From: Chromatiales bacterium
GTDB lineage: Bacteria; Pseudomonadota; Gammaproteobacteria; Steroidobacterales; GCA-2729495
Assembly: GCA_024234935.1 (NCBI GenBank)
Contig: JACKNI010000004.1
Span: 1-64,000 of the forward strand
Length of the DNA: 64,000 nucleotides
Direction of reading: 5' to 3'
Shown piece by piece: positions 21,952 through 28,293 of the stretch. The translations under genes were made by a program, and so were the position numbers. The notes under the pieces were generated by a model. That model made no database searches. It had not been told where the DNA came from and saw nothing but the letters and a program-made list of their open reading frames with translations. Position 1 is the stretch's first letter. Every line of letters starts with the position of its first letter.

Positions 21952-23199
21952 ATGAAAAAGCTGTTTTATGGCTGGTATGTCGCGCTTGCCTGCGGCATCG
22001 GGCTCGCCTGCGGACTGGCTACCGTACTGACCTACACCTTCGGCGTGTTTGTTACGCCCCTGCGGGCGGAATTCGACTGGTCGCAGACTGAGGTATTCGC
22101 GGCGCTCTTCCTGTCGGTGCTGACGATCACCTTCGTGGCGCCGTTCTTCGGCCTGCTGGTGGACCGGCTCGGTGCCCGGCGCGTGATTCTGGTTGGCCTG
22201 GTCTTCGAGGCCGCGCTGGTTGCCTCCTTCTATTTTCAGGATGCAAACGTCCTCACCTTCTATCTGCGCTACATCGCCCTGGCCTTGCTTGGCGTCGGCA
22301 CCACGCATATCGCCTTTACGCGGATCATCGCGCTGTGGTTCGACCGCCAGCGCGGTCTGGCGCTCGGCGTAACGCTGGCCGGCGTCGGTATCGGTGGCTT
22401 TGCGTGGCCCATCCTGACGCAGTGGGCAATCGATGCCTTTGGCTGGCGCAGCGCCTGGCTGGTGATCGCTGCCGCCATCATCGTGTTTGGCGGCAGCGTC
22501 ATATTGCTGGTCGTGCGCGACTCGCCGCAGTCCATGGGTTTGCTGCCTGACGGCGACACAGCAGCGAGCAGCAGGCAGAGGGCGGCGCAATCCGCTGTGC
22601 CGCCGGGCATGACGCTCAAGCAGGCGCTGGGCACCGGTCACTTCTGGATGATGCTGGTGGTCTTTCTGCTGATCGGCCTCGCAGTGACCAGCATCCAGGT
22701 GCACCTGGTGCCGCTGCTCGTCAGCCGCGGTGTCACGCCGATGCGCGCAGCCAATGCCTTGTCGATACTTGCCGTGGCGCTGCTTTTCGGTCGCGTGGCC
22801 GCCGGCTGGCTGATGGATCGCATCTTTGCACCGCGCGTGGCGATCGCCTTCCTGCTCGGGCCCATCGCTGCGATTTTCCTGCTTGCGTCGGGTGCGAGCG
22901 GCTGGCTGGCGTTCGTTGCCGGCATCCTCACCGGTCTCGCCGCCGGTGCCGAGGTGGATGTAACCGCCTATCTGGTCAGCCGCTACTTCGGCCTGCATCA
23001 CTTCAGCAGCATCTACGCCTGGTACTACAGCGCTTACTCCCTCGGTGCGGGCCTGGGCCCGCTGGCGACTGCCAATGCCGTGGATCGCTTTGGTGGCTAC
23101 ACCGAGATCCTGCTGGTGCATGCCGCGATGCTGGTTGTCGCAACCATTCTCCTGGCACGGTTGCCGGCTTTCCCGGCAAGCAGGCCGGCAGCAGCCTGA
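21952..23199 (+). CDS. MFS transporter, OFA/monocarboxylate-like
   Basis: A 415-aa 12-TM carrier. The N-terminal FYGWYVALACGIGLACG and motif A (GLLVDRLGARRVILVG) are typical of the oxalate-formate/monocarboxylate branch of MFS. GVTLAGVGIGGFAWP is the TM5 motif. Members move organic acids. The gene follows the Mo-enzyme beta subunit by 49 nt in the same direction, so it may supply the substrate or remove the product of that enzyme. The start ATG at 21952 is preceded by AGGGCGG. Confidence 0.82.
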   Translation: MKKLFYGWYVALACGIGLACGLATVLTYTFGVFVTPLRAEFDWSQTEVFAALFLSVLTITFVAPFFGLLVDRLGARRVILVGLVFEAALVASFYFQDANVLTFYLRYIALALLGVGTTHIAFTRIIALWFDRQRGLALGVTLAGVGIGGFAWPILTQWAIDAFGWRSAWLVIAAAIIVFGGSVILLVVRDSPQSMGLLPDGDTAASSRQRAAQSAVPPGMTLKQALGTGHFWMMLVVFLLIGLAVTSIQVHLVPLLVSRGVTPMRAANALSILAVALLFGRVAAGWLMDRIFAPRVAIAFLLGPIAAIFLLASGASGWLAFVAGILTGLAAGAEVDVTAYLVSRYFGLHHFSSIYAWYYSAYSLGAGLGPLATANAVDRFGGYTEILLVHAAMLVVATILLARLPAFPASRPAAA

Positions 23200-23221
23200 G
23201 TGCCGCGCATGAGGCCGGCGC

Positions 23222-24172
23222 ATGGACATCGTTAAGGCGAGCGAGTCGGGCATTGCCCGGGCGGTCGAGTGTTTGCGCCGTGGCGAGTTTGTGGGTCTGC
23301 CGACCGAGACCGTCTACGGGCTGGCTGCCGACGCGGGCAGTGATATCGCCGTCGCCCGCATCTATGCCGCAAAAGGCCGCCCGCAGTTCAATCCGCTGAT
23401 CGCTCATGTAGCCAGTCCCGGGATGGCGACCAGCGAGGCGGTATTCGACGAACGCGCGCAGCGTCTCGCCGCCCGCTTCTGGCCCGGACCATTGACCCTG
23501 GTGTTGCCAGTTGCGCCCGCGGGCCGGGTCTGCGAGCTGGCGCGCGCCGGTTTGCAGACCGTGGCGTTGCGCATGCCTGGTCATCCGGTGGCACTTGAAC
23601 TGATCCGCGCCTTCGGTGGCCCGCTGGCCGCACCTTCTGCCAATCGCTCCGGGTACATCAGTCCGACCACGGCACAGGACGTGGTTGCGGAACTCGGTGC
23701 GGAATCAGGTTTCGTCCTTGATGGTGGTCCCGCGCAGCTTGGCCTGGAATCGACCATCGTCGCCGTGCTGCCGGGCGAGCCTGTGCGCCTGTTGCGTCCG
23801 GGTGGCGTGAGTCGCGAGGCGCTGCTGACTGTCGTCGACGAGCTGTCGGCGCTGCCGGCCGGACATATCGAAGCACCCGGCCAGCTCGCGTCCCACTACG
23901 CTCCGCGTGCGCGGCTGCGCATGAATGCAGTTGCGCCGGAACCAGGCGAGGCTTTTCTCGGCTTCGGTCCCCATCATCGTGATGGCAGCCCGAACCTGTC
24001 CCGCAGCGGCGACCTGACTGAGGCGGCAGCCAACCTCTTTGGGATGCTGCGCACACTCGATGCCAGTGGCGCAGCCGGCATCGCGGTAGCGCCGGTGCCG
24101 GCGCATGGCCTCGGCGAAGCCATCAATGACCGCTTGCAGCGCGCCGCAGCGCCGCGGTGCCGGGGCGTCTGA
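23222..24172 (+). CDS. tsaC: L-threonylcarbamoyladenylate synthase, Sua5-type
   Basis: A 316-aa protein making the intermediate for the t6A37 tRNA modification from threonine, bicarbonate and ATP in the cytosol. The YrdC domain has PTETVYGLAADA (27-38), the KGRPQFNPLIAHV motif (51-63) and PSANRSGYISPT. A C-terminal Sua5 domain of about 110 residues follows a linker (LASHYAPRARL), so this is the longer Sua5 form rather than the short E. coli TsaC. The start ATG at 23222 comes 22 nt after the MFS stop. It is essential in most bacteria. The symbol is given by function. Confidence 0.9.
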   Translation: MDIVKASESGIARAVECLRRGEFVGLPTETVYGLAADAGSDIAVARIYAAKGRPQFNPLIAHVASPGMATSEAVFDERAQRLAARFWPGPLTLVLPVAPAGRVCELARAGLQTVALRMPGHPVALELIRAFGGPLAAPSANRSGYISPTTAQDVVAELGAESGFVLDGGPAQLGLESTIVAVLPGEPVRLLRPGGVSREALLTVVDELSALPAGHIEAPGQLASHYAPRARLRMNAVAPEPGEAFLGFGPHHRDGSPNLSRSGDLTEAAANLFGMLRTLDASGAAGIAVAPVPAHGLGEAINDRLQRAAAPRCRGV

Positions 24173-24227
24173 TTATTCGAGTATGTCCCGTACACGCAGG
24201 AAGGCAGTGGCGCCAGGCTGAAGTTTC

Positions 24228-25130
24228 TTAATCGCTGAACAGCGTACCGCGTGCGCCCGCAACGATCTGCATCACCGCGGGGTGCCGGATTGTCCGTTCC
24301 ATCGACAGCGCGTAGAACTTCGCGCGCGCACTGCCGGCCTTGCCGACGATCCGCATCTTGTACTGGCGGACGACTTCCTCCCCGATCGCCGAGGGTGCGG
24401 CAAAGACGCCCAGTCCGCCCTGGCCGAAAGTCTTGAGCAGTCCGCTGTCATCGAATTCGCCGACGACCTTCGGTGTGATGCCGTTTTCCAGAAACCAGTT
24501 CTCCAGTACGCGCCGGTTCGGGCTGCGTTCCGTCGGCAGCAGGAACGGTACCTGGTCAAGGCTGCCCGGGAAGCCCCGGCGCAGCCGGGCCGCCAGACGC
24601 GGCGGTGCAAAGAAACTGATTTCGCACTCACCCAGCAGGTGACTGAAGGCACGAAATCCGGAGCTCGCCGTCAGGGCGCTGGTGGAAAGCACGAAATCCA
24701 GGCGGTGTGCGGCGAGATCCGCTACCAGTGTGTCGAGCCCGCCTGTGTGGCATAGCACGCGGAAGGGATTGTCACCCTGCGTCAGCGGTGAGATGGCGCG
24801 CCATGCGATGAGGTTGGGTACCACGTCGGAGACGCCCACGGTGACGGTATGCTGGCCGTACGGGGTAACGCCCTGCAGGACCCGCATCAGGTCCTGGCCG
24901 CGGGAAAAGATCTCGTCGGCGTATTCGTATACGGTCAGGCCCAGTTCCGTGGGTACGGCGCGCCGGCCCTTCTTTTCCAGCAGTCGACCATTCAGCTCTG
25001 CTTCCAGCAGCTTGATCTGTCCGCTGATCGTTTGCGGTGTGATGTGCAGGCTTTCCGCGGCACGCGCCACGCCGCCTTCGCGGACGACCGTCCAGAAGTA
25101 CAGCAGGTGGTTGTAGTTCGGGTGTTTCAT
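24228..25130 (-). CDS. nhaR: LysR-type transcriptional regulator, NhaR-like
   Basis: A 300-aa regulator. The winged-helix domain (residues 5-65) reads NYNHLLYFWTVVREGG and HITPQTISGQIKLLE, very close to the NhaR subgroup of LysR proteins. The effector domain keeps NhaR-like features (LLPTERSPNRRVLENWFLENG, GEFDDSGLLKTFGQGG). NhaR proteins activate the sodium/proton antiporter gene nhaA and respond to sodium and pH. No antiporter gene is near. It is transcribed divergently from the 88-aa/cupin module, with 190 nt between, so it may regulate that module instead. The symbol reflects family likeness. Confidence 0.8.
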   Translation of the reverse strand: MKHPNYNHLLYFWTVVREGGVARAAESLHITPQTISGQIKLLEAELNGRLLEKKGRRAVPTELGLTVYEYADEIFSRGQDLMRVLQGVTPYGQHTVTVGVSDVVPNLIAWRAISPLTQGDNPFRVLCHTGGLDTLVADLAAHRLDFVLSTSALTASSGFRAFSHLLGECEISFFAPPRLAARLRRGFPGSLDQVPFLLPTERSPNRRVLENWFLENGITPKVVGEFDDSGLLKTFGQGGLGVFAAPSAIGEEVVRQYKMRIVGKAGSARAKFYALSMERTIRHPAVMQIVAGARGTLFSD

Positions 25131-25237
25131 GCGGTTGTCAGATACATCGGGATTCTCGAAGTATATCTAAGAAACAAACGACTTTTACGTATGTATGAAG
25201 AAGGTAGTCTGGACGCAAGGGAGTTGTGCCTGGCAGA

Positions 25238-25313
25238 AGCGGCCCTGGCCGCGATCACCAGTCCGACGACCACAGCGAATCGCGGCCGAAGCCGCTCCAA
25301 CAGACCGGAGTTT
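25238..25313 (+). repeat. REP-like palindrome pair plus conserved leader before the 88-aa gene, copy 1
   Basis: AGCGGCCCTGGCCGCGATC at 25238-25256 and TCGCGGCCGAAGCCGCTCC at 25280-25298 form an inverted pair related to the REP consensus seen elsewhere in the window. Immediately after it, 25290-25313 is identical over 24 nt to 53784-53807, which precedes the second copy of the module. The shared piece includes the GGAG ribosome site at 25307. Confidence 0.75.
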
Positions 25314-25320
25314 GAAAACA

Positions 25321-25587
25321 ATGGGCAAGCGCGTGCAGGACACCAAACCCGCCCCGGCGGCCGGGAACCGCAAGTGGGTGCTGGAAAACGTTGCGGAGCA
25401 GAAGAAGCGCTACGCAGAGATCGTCAGGGAACAGGATGCGCTGGCCCCCCAGCGCGAGAAGTGGGTCGCTGCATTCCTGCGGGCCATCCAGACCACCGGC
25501 TTCAACGTCAGTGGTGACCTGAAACGGATCATCAAGCCTGGCGAGATTGCCAAAAAGCCCAAGGGCAAGCACCAGGTCATCTTTTGA
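25321..25587 (+). CDS. 88-aa conserved small protein of a cupin module, copy 1
   Basis: I do not recognise a named family. The 88-aa product is charged, with a Lys-rich tail (EIAKKPKGKHQVIF), a central helix likely to be amphipathic (ENVAEQKKRYAEIVREQDALAP), and the invariant block APQREKWVA and TGFNVSGD. About three quarters of residues are identical to the copy at 53814 by my hand count. No signal peptide or membrane segment is present. The ATG at 25321 lies 10 nt after GGAG. The cupin gene follows 11 nt downstream. The conserved pairing suggests a small subunit, activator or chaperone of the cupin protein; that role is inference. Confidence 0.75.
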   Translation: MGKRVQDTKPAPAAGNRKWVLENVAEQKKRYAEIVREQDALAPQREKWVAAFLRAIQTTGFNVSGDLKRIIKPGEIAKKPKGKHQVIF

Positions 25588-25598
25588 GGAGATCTCTC

Positions 25599-26549
25599 AT
25601 GGCACGACCACATATCGAACCCTATGTCGAACTGAATCATCCCTTCAAGAAGTTCGACCTGTCCGGCTTCAAGGGCAGCCATTACAAGGTGCTGTCGCTG
25701 GATGCCGACACCGGCGCCTGTACGCTGAAGGTCCGCTTCGATGGCGGTTTCAGGCGCAAGCCGGGCCTCTGCTATTCCGACATGGAGATCTTCGTTCTGA
25801 CCGGCACGTTGCGGGTTGGCAAGGAGAACTGGGTTGAAGGCCATTACGCTTTCATTCCGGCCGGTATGGCCGTCGGTGCCATCGAGTCGGCGCAGGGCGC
25901 CGAAGTGCTGTTGATGTTCAATGACAGCGAGCCTGCTTTTGCAGAGAGCGACAAGCATCACCCGCTGGCACTCACCGAGGCCTTCAGTTCGGTCAACAGC
26001 TATCAGGATCGTCCCTGGGCCGCTGGCAATCTGGTGTCGCCGTCGGTCGCTTCGGGCTGCATGATCAAGGTTCTGCACTACGATGTGCTGACCGAGGCCC
26101 TGAGCTTCCTCTACTGCATGACGCCGGAGTTTGCGCAGAACAACATCTCCTACCATGACAGTGCCGAAGAGGCGTATCACATCTGGGGCACGTCTTTCAT
26201 GATGCAGTTTGGCGAACTGCCGACCGGTGGCTACTTCTGGCGCCCGCCGTACATCAACCACGGGTCATTCAGCTGCAAGTACGGCACCATCGCTTTCGGC
26301 CGCACGGACTCCGTCCTTTTCAATTACTTCCACTTCAATCCGTGGACGAACCCGGACGAAAACAAGGCGCGTGCGGCCGCCAACCTGTATCGCAAGCGGC
26401 CGATGCTCTATGACTGGGTGGCATCAGATGGCCATAACCATCCGCATGGACCGCCGGACTTCGAGCATGCGGACTACCGGAGTGACACGCAGGTACGGCT
26501 GCTGCATGGCCAGCCGGTCGGCGGGCATGTAGGCAGGAAACGGCGGTAG
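25599..26549 (+). CDS. Two-domain cupin (DUF4437/ChrR-like), copy 1
   Basis: A 316-aa cytosolic protein with two cupin domains. The first (about residues 30-110) has YSDMEIFVLTGTLRVG and GHYAFIPAGMAVGAI and lacks the usual HxH ligand pair. The second (about 185-260) keeps candidate metal ligands in YHDSAEEAYHIWGT and PPYINHGSF. Cupins of this kind include dioxygenases and small-molecule isomerases or sensors; activity cannot be assigned. The ATG at 25599 follows GAGGAG, 11 nt after the 88-aa gene. A close homologue is encoded at 54093. The TAG stop at 26547-26549 lies inside the REP sequence GTAGGAGCGG. Confidence 0.82.
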   Translation: MARPHIEPYVELNHPFKKFDLSGFKGSHYKVLSLDADTGACTLKVRFDGGFRRKPGLCYSDMEIFVLTGTLRVGKENWVEGHYAFIPAGMAVGAIESAQGAEVLLMFNDSEPAFAESDKHHPLALTEAFSSVNSYQDRPWAAGNLVSPSVASGCMIKVLHYDVLTEALSFLYCMTPEFAQNNISYHDSAEEAYHIWGTSFMMQFGELPTGGYFWRPPYINHGSFSCKYGTIAFGRTDSVLFNYFHFNPWTNPDENKARAAANLYRKRPMLYDWVASDGHNHPHGPPDFEHADYRSDTQVRLLHGQPVGGHVGRKRR

Positions 26550-26606
26550 GAGCGGCTTCAGCCGCGATTCTCCGTTGTCGGGTTGATGATCGCGGCTGAA
26601 GCCGCT
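26546..26606. repeat. REP palindrome pair (BIME), right half interrupted by IS110
   Basis: GTAGGAGCGGCTTCAGCCGC begins at 26546 and its inverted partner TCGCGGCTGAAGCCGCT is at 26590-26606. The partner should end CTCCTAC; that missing end reappears at 27765-27772 beyond the insertion element. The left element supplies the stop codon of the cupin gene. Confidence 0.88.
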
Positions 26607-26818
26607 TGTGTCTTTCTTCCCGGTTAATCTCAAGGTGAGAGCGGAGTACGGCAGGCCGATGAGCCGGAGTGCTGCGAGCACGTGTAGGAGCGCAGGCCGC
26701 CGTACCCCGTACTCCCGCCGTCAAGCCCGAACAGTTGCTCGAGTGTCAGCTCGAAACCGCACAAGCGTGGGCCAGGCGAGAGTGCTCTCAGGGCTGAGTT
26801 TAACGCGGGGAGAAGCAC
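26607..26818 (+). ncRNA. Candidate bridge RNA locus in the left end of the IS110 element
   Basis: IS110-group elements encode a bridge RNA in the non-coding end upstream of the recombinase. Here a 9-bp outer stem (GGAGTACGG at 26643-26651 with CCGTACTCC at 26707-26715) encloses a hairpin GTGCT-GCG-AGCAC (26669-26681) and GTAGGAGCG (26684-26692). The latter is the exact complement of CGCTCCTAC, the target sequence across the insertion core. A second small hairpin follows near 26740-26753. The fold was read by eye only; boundaries are approximate. Confidence 0.5.
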
Positions 26819-27751
26819 ATGACAGCGTATGTCGGGATTGATGTGGCCAAGGCCACGCTGGTGCTGTGTCTGCAGCCGGAGGGGCGCACATGGAAGCGAC
26901 CCAATACACCAGCAGGGCGGGCGCAGGTGGTGGCAGAACTGCAGGCGGTGCAACCGGAACGGATCGCCCTGGAAGCCACCGGTGGCTATGAACGGGCCAT
27001 CTGGCAGCAGCTGCAAGCCGCTGGGCTGACCGTGGTGCGACTGCAGCCACGACGGGTCAAGGCCTTGGCCCGGGCACTGGGCTGGCAGGCCAAGACGGAT
27101 CCGTTGGATGCCGCCTTGCTGGCCGAGGCCGCCCGGATCCTGGTGGTGCCGGTGACGATGGCGCCCGATGCGGCGACCGAGGCCTTGCGGGCGCTGGTCG
27201 ATCTGCGTCGACAACTGGTCAGTCAGCGCGACGACAATCAGCGTCGACTCAAGCAGAGTTCCGCCGTGGTTGCCCAGCGGGTGCTCAACCGGATCAACGC
27301 CAGCCTGCAGCGGGAGATCCACCAACTCGACCGCAAGATCAAGGCGCAGCTGGCGGTCACGGCCACCACAGACCTGGCTACAGCGCCAGGTGTGGGACCG
27401 GTCTTGCAAGCCACGCTGGCGGCACGACTTCCGGAACTGGGCCGCTTGGGTCGCCGGCAGATCGCGGCGTTGGTGGGCATTGCACCGTACAACGCGGACA
27501 GCGGAGCCCATCAGGGTAAACGGCATATCCGTGGTGGCCGCGCTGACCTGCGGCGCGTGCTCTACATGGCTACCTTGGCTTCCATCCGTGCCAACTCGAT
27601 AATCGCCACGACCTATCGGCAGCTGCTCGCCCGCGGGAAACTCAAGAAAGTGGCCATCGTTGCCTGCATGCGCAAGTTGCTCATCATGCTCAACGCCATG
27701 GCCCGCGACCACACCACTTGGGCACCACCGACCCTCTCAGGTGTGGCCTGA
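26819..27751 (+). CDS. IS110-family transposase (DEDD recombinase)
   Basis: A 310-aa recombinase. The N-terminal RuvC-like DEDD domain starts VGIDVAKATLVLCL (first Asp at residue 7) and continues with LEATGGYE and KTDPLDAALLAE, which hold the remaining acidic residues. The C-terminal Transposase_20 domain has APGVGPVLQATLAA and the serine-containing region GIAPYNADSGAHQGKRHIRGGRADLRR. Both domains look complete, so the element may be active. The start ATG at 26819 follows GGGGAGAAG. The codon usage and context are those of an inserted element between two unrelated convergent genes. Confidence 0.93.
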   Translation: MTAYVGIDVAKATLVLCLQPEGRTWKRPNTPAGRAQVVAELQAVQPERIALEATGGYERAIWQQLQAAGLTVVRLQPRRVKALARALGWQAKTDPLDAALLAEAARILVVPVTMAPDAATEALRALVDLRRQLVSQRDDNQRRLKQSSAVVAQRVLNRINASLQREIHQLDRKIKAQLAVTATTDLATAPGVGPVLQATLAARLPELGRLGRRQIAALVGIAPYNADSGAHQGKRHIRGGRADLRRVLYMATLASIRANSIIATTYRQLLARGKLKKVAIVACMRKLLIMLNAMARDHTTWAPPTLSGVA

Positions 27752-27764
27752 AAAAAAGACAGTT

Positions 27765-27772
27765 GCTCCTAC
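27765..27772. repeat. REP remnant on the right flank of the IS110 element
   Basis: GCTCCTAC completes the REP end broken at 26606. Its CTA (27769-27771) is, on the minus strand, the TAG stop codon of the TPR lipoprotein gene. Confidence 0.8.
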
Positions 27773-28293
27773 GGTTTCTTTGCCGCCGAAATCAGCTGCT
27801 GGGCGCGGGCGGAAAGCGCGGCATCTCCCGCGCTGAGGCTCAGCGCCTTGCGGCCAAGACTCTCGGCCTGGAGGTAGTCACCTTCCTTCAGGCGGATGTT
27901 GCCGAGTTCCAGCCAGAGTACCGGCTGACGCGGCTCGATCCGGATCGCGCGTTCGATGGAGGCAGCTGCCTGCGGATAGCGGCCGGCCGCTGAGTGACCG
28001 CGACTCTCGTTGAGCAGCGTCTGGCTGGCCGGACTGACCGGTGGAATGATCCTCACGGGTGCCTGCGGCGGTGCCGCTGGCGGCGTGACGGGCGCCTCCG
28101 GTGGCGGCGTCGGCGCGGGCGCGGGGGTCGGGGCCGGAGCCGGGCGGGTTGCGGGTACCGGAGGCTTCGGTTGGGATGGCCGGGTGCCGCCCGGCGGCAC
28201 GCAGCCGCTGAGCGTGGCGATCAGCAACAGCGATGGCGCAATTGCCCCGGCAATATTGTCGCGCCGTTTCAGTTGAGCAGACCCTTCAGCCAT
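27769..28293 (-). CDS. TPR-containing lipoprotein
   Basis: A 174-aa protein with a lipoprotein signal ending in the lipobox LSGC (Cys at about residue 31). A Pro/Ala-rich linker follows (about 35-95, many PAPAPTP-like repeats), then one or two tetratricopeptide repeats (SRGHSAAGRYPQAAASIERAIRIEP, LGNIRLKEGDYLQAESLGRKAL). It is likely tethered to the outer or inner membrane and acts as a scaffold. The start overlaps the end of the PBP1b gene by 25 nt on the same strand, so it is probably a translationally coupled partner of PBP1b; a role as its lipoprotein activator is possible but is only context inference. Its stop codon is part of a REP element. Confidence 0.78.
   Translation of the reverse strand: MAEGSAQLKRRDNIAGAIAPSLLLIATLSGCVPPGGTRPSQPKPPVPATRPAPAPTPAPAPTPPPEAPVTPPAAPPQAPVRIIPPVSPASQTLLNESRGHSAAGRYPQAAASIERAIRIEPRQPVLWLELGNIRLKEGDYLQAESLGRKALSLSAGDAALSARAQQLISAAKKP

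Larger units (their letters stand above)
26605..27767 (+). mobile_element. IS110-family insertion sequence in a REP target
   Basis: An element of about 1.16 kb. Its left boundary is the CT at 26605-26606 in GCCGCT and its right boundary the CT at 27766-27767 in GCTCCTAC. Joining the flanks restores an intact REP end, AGCCGCTCCTAC, which fits insertion with a CT core dinucleotide as known for IS621-like members. There are no long terminal inverted repeats, as expected for IS110. The 212 nt before the transposase are non-coding and only about 14 nt follow it, which is the IS110-group (not IS1111) layout. Confidence 0.85.

Noticed and set aside
24228..25130. Assigning the LysR regulator a sodium-response role
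   Set aside because: The sequence is NhaR-like but no nhaA lies near; only the family likeness is kept.
26630..27712. A long antisense frame in the IS110 element
   Set aside because: It mirrors the transposase codons and carries no recognisable domain.
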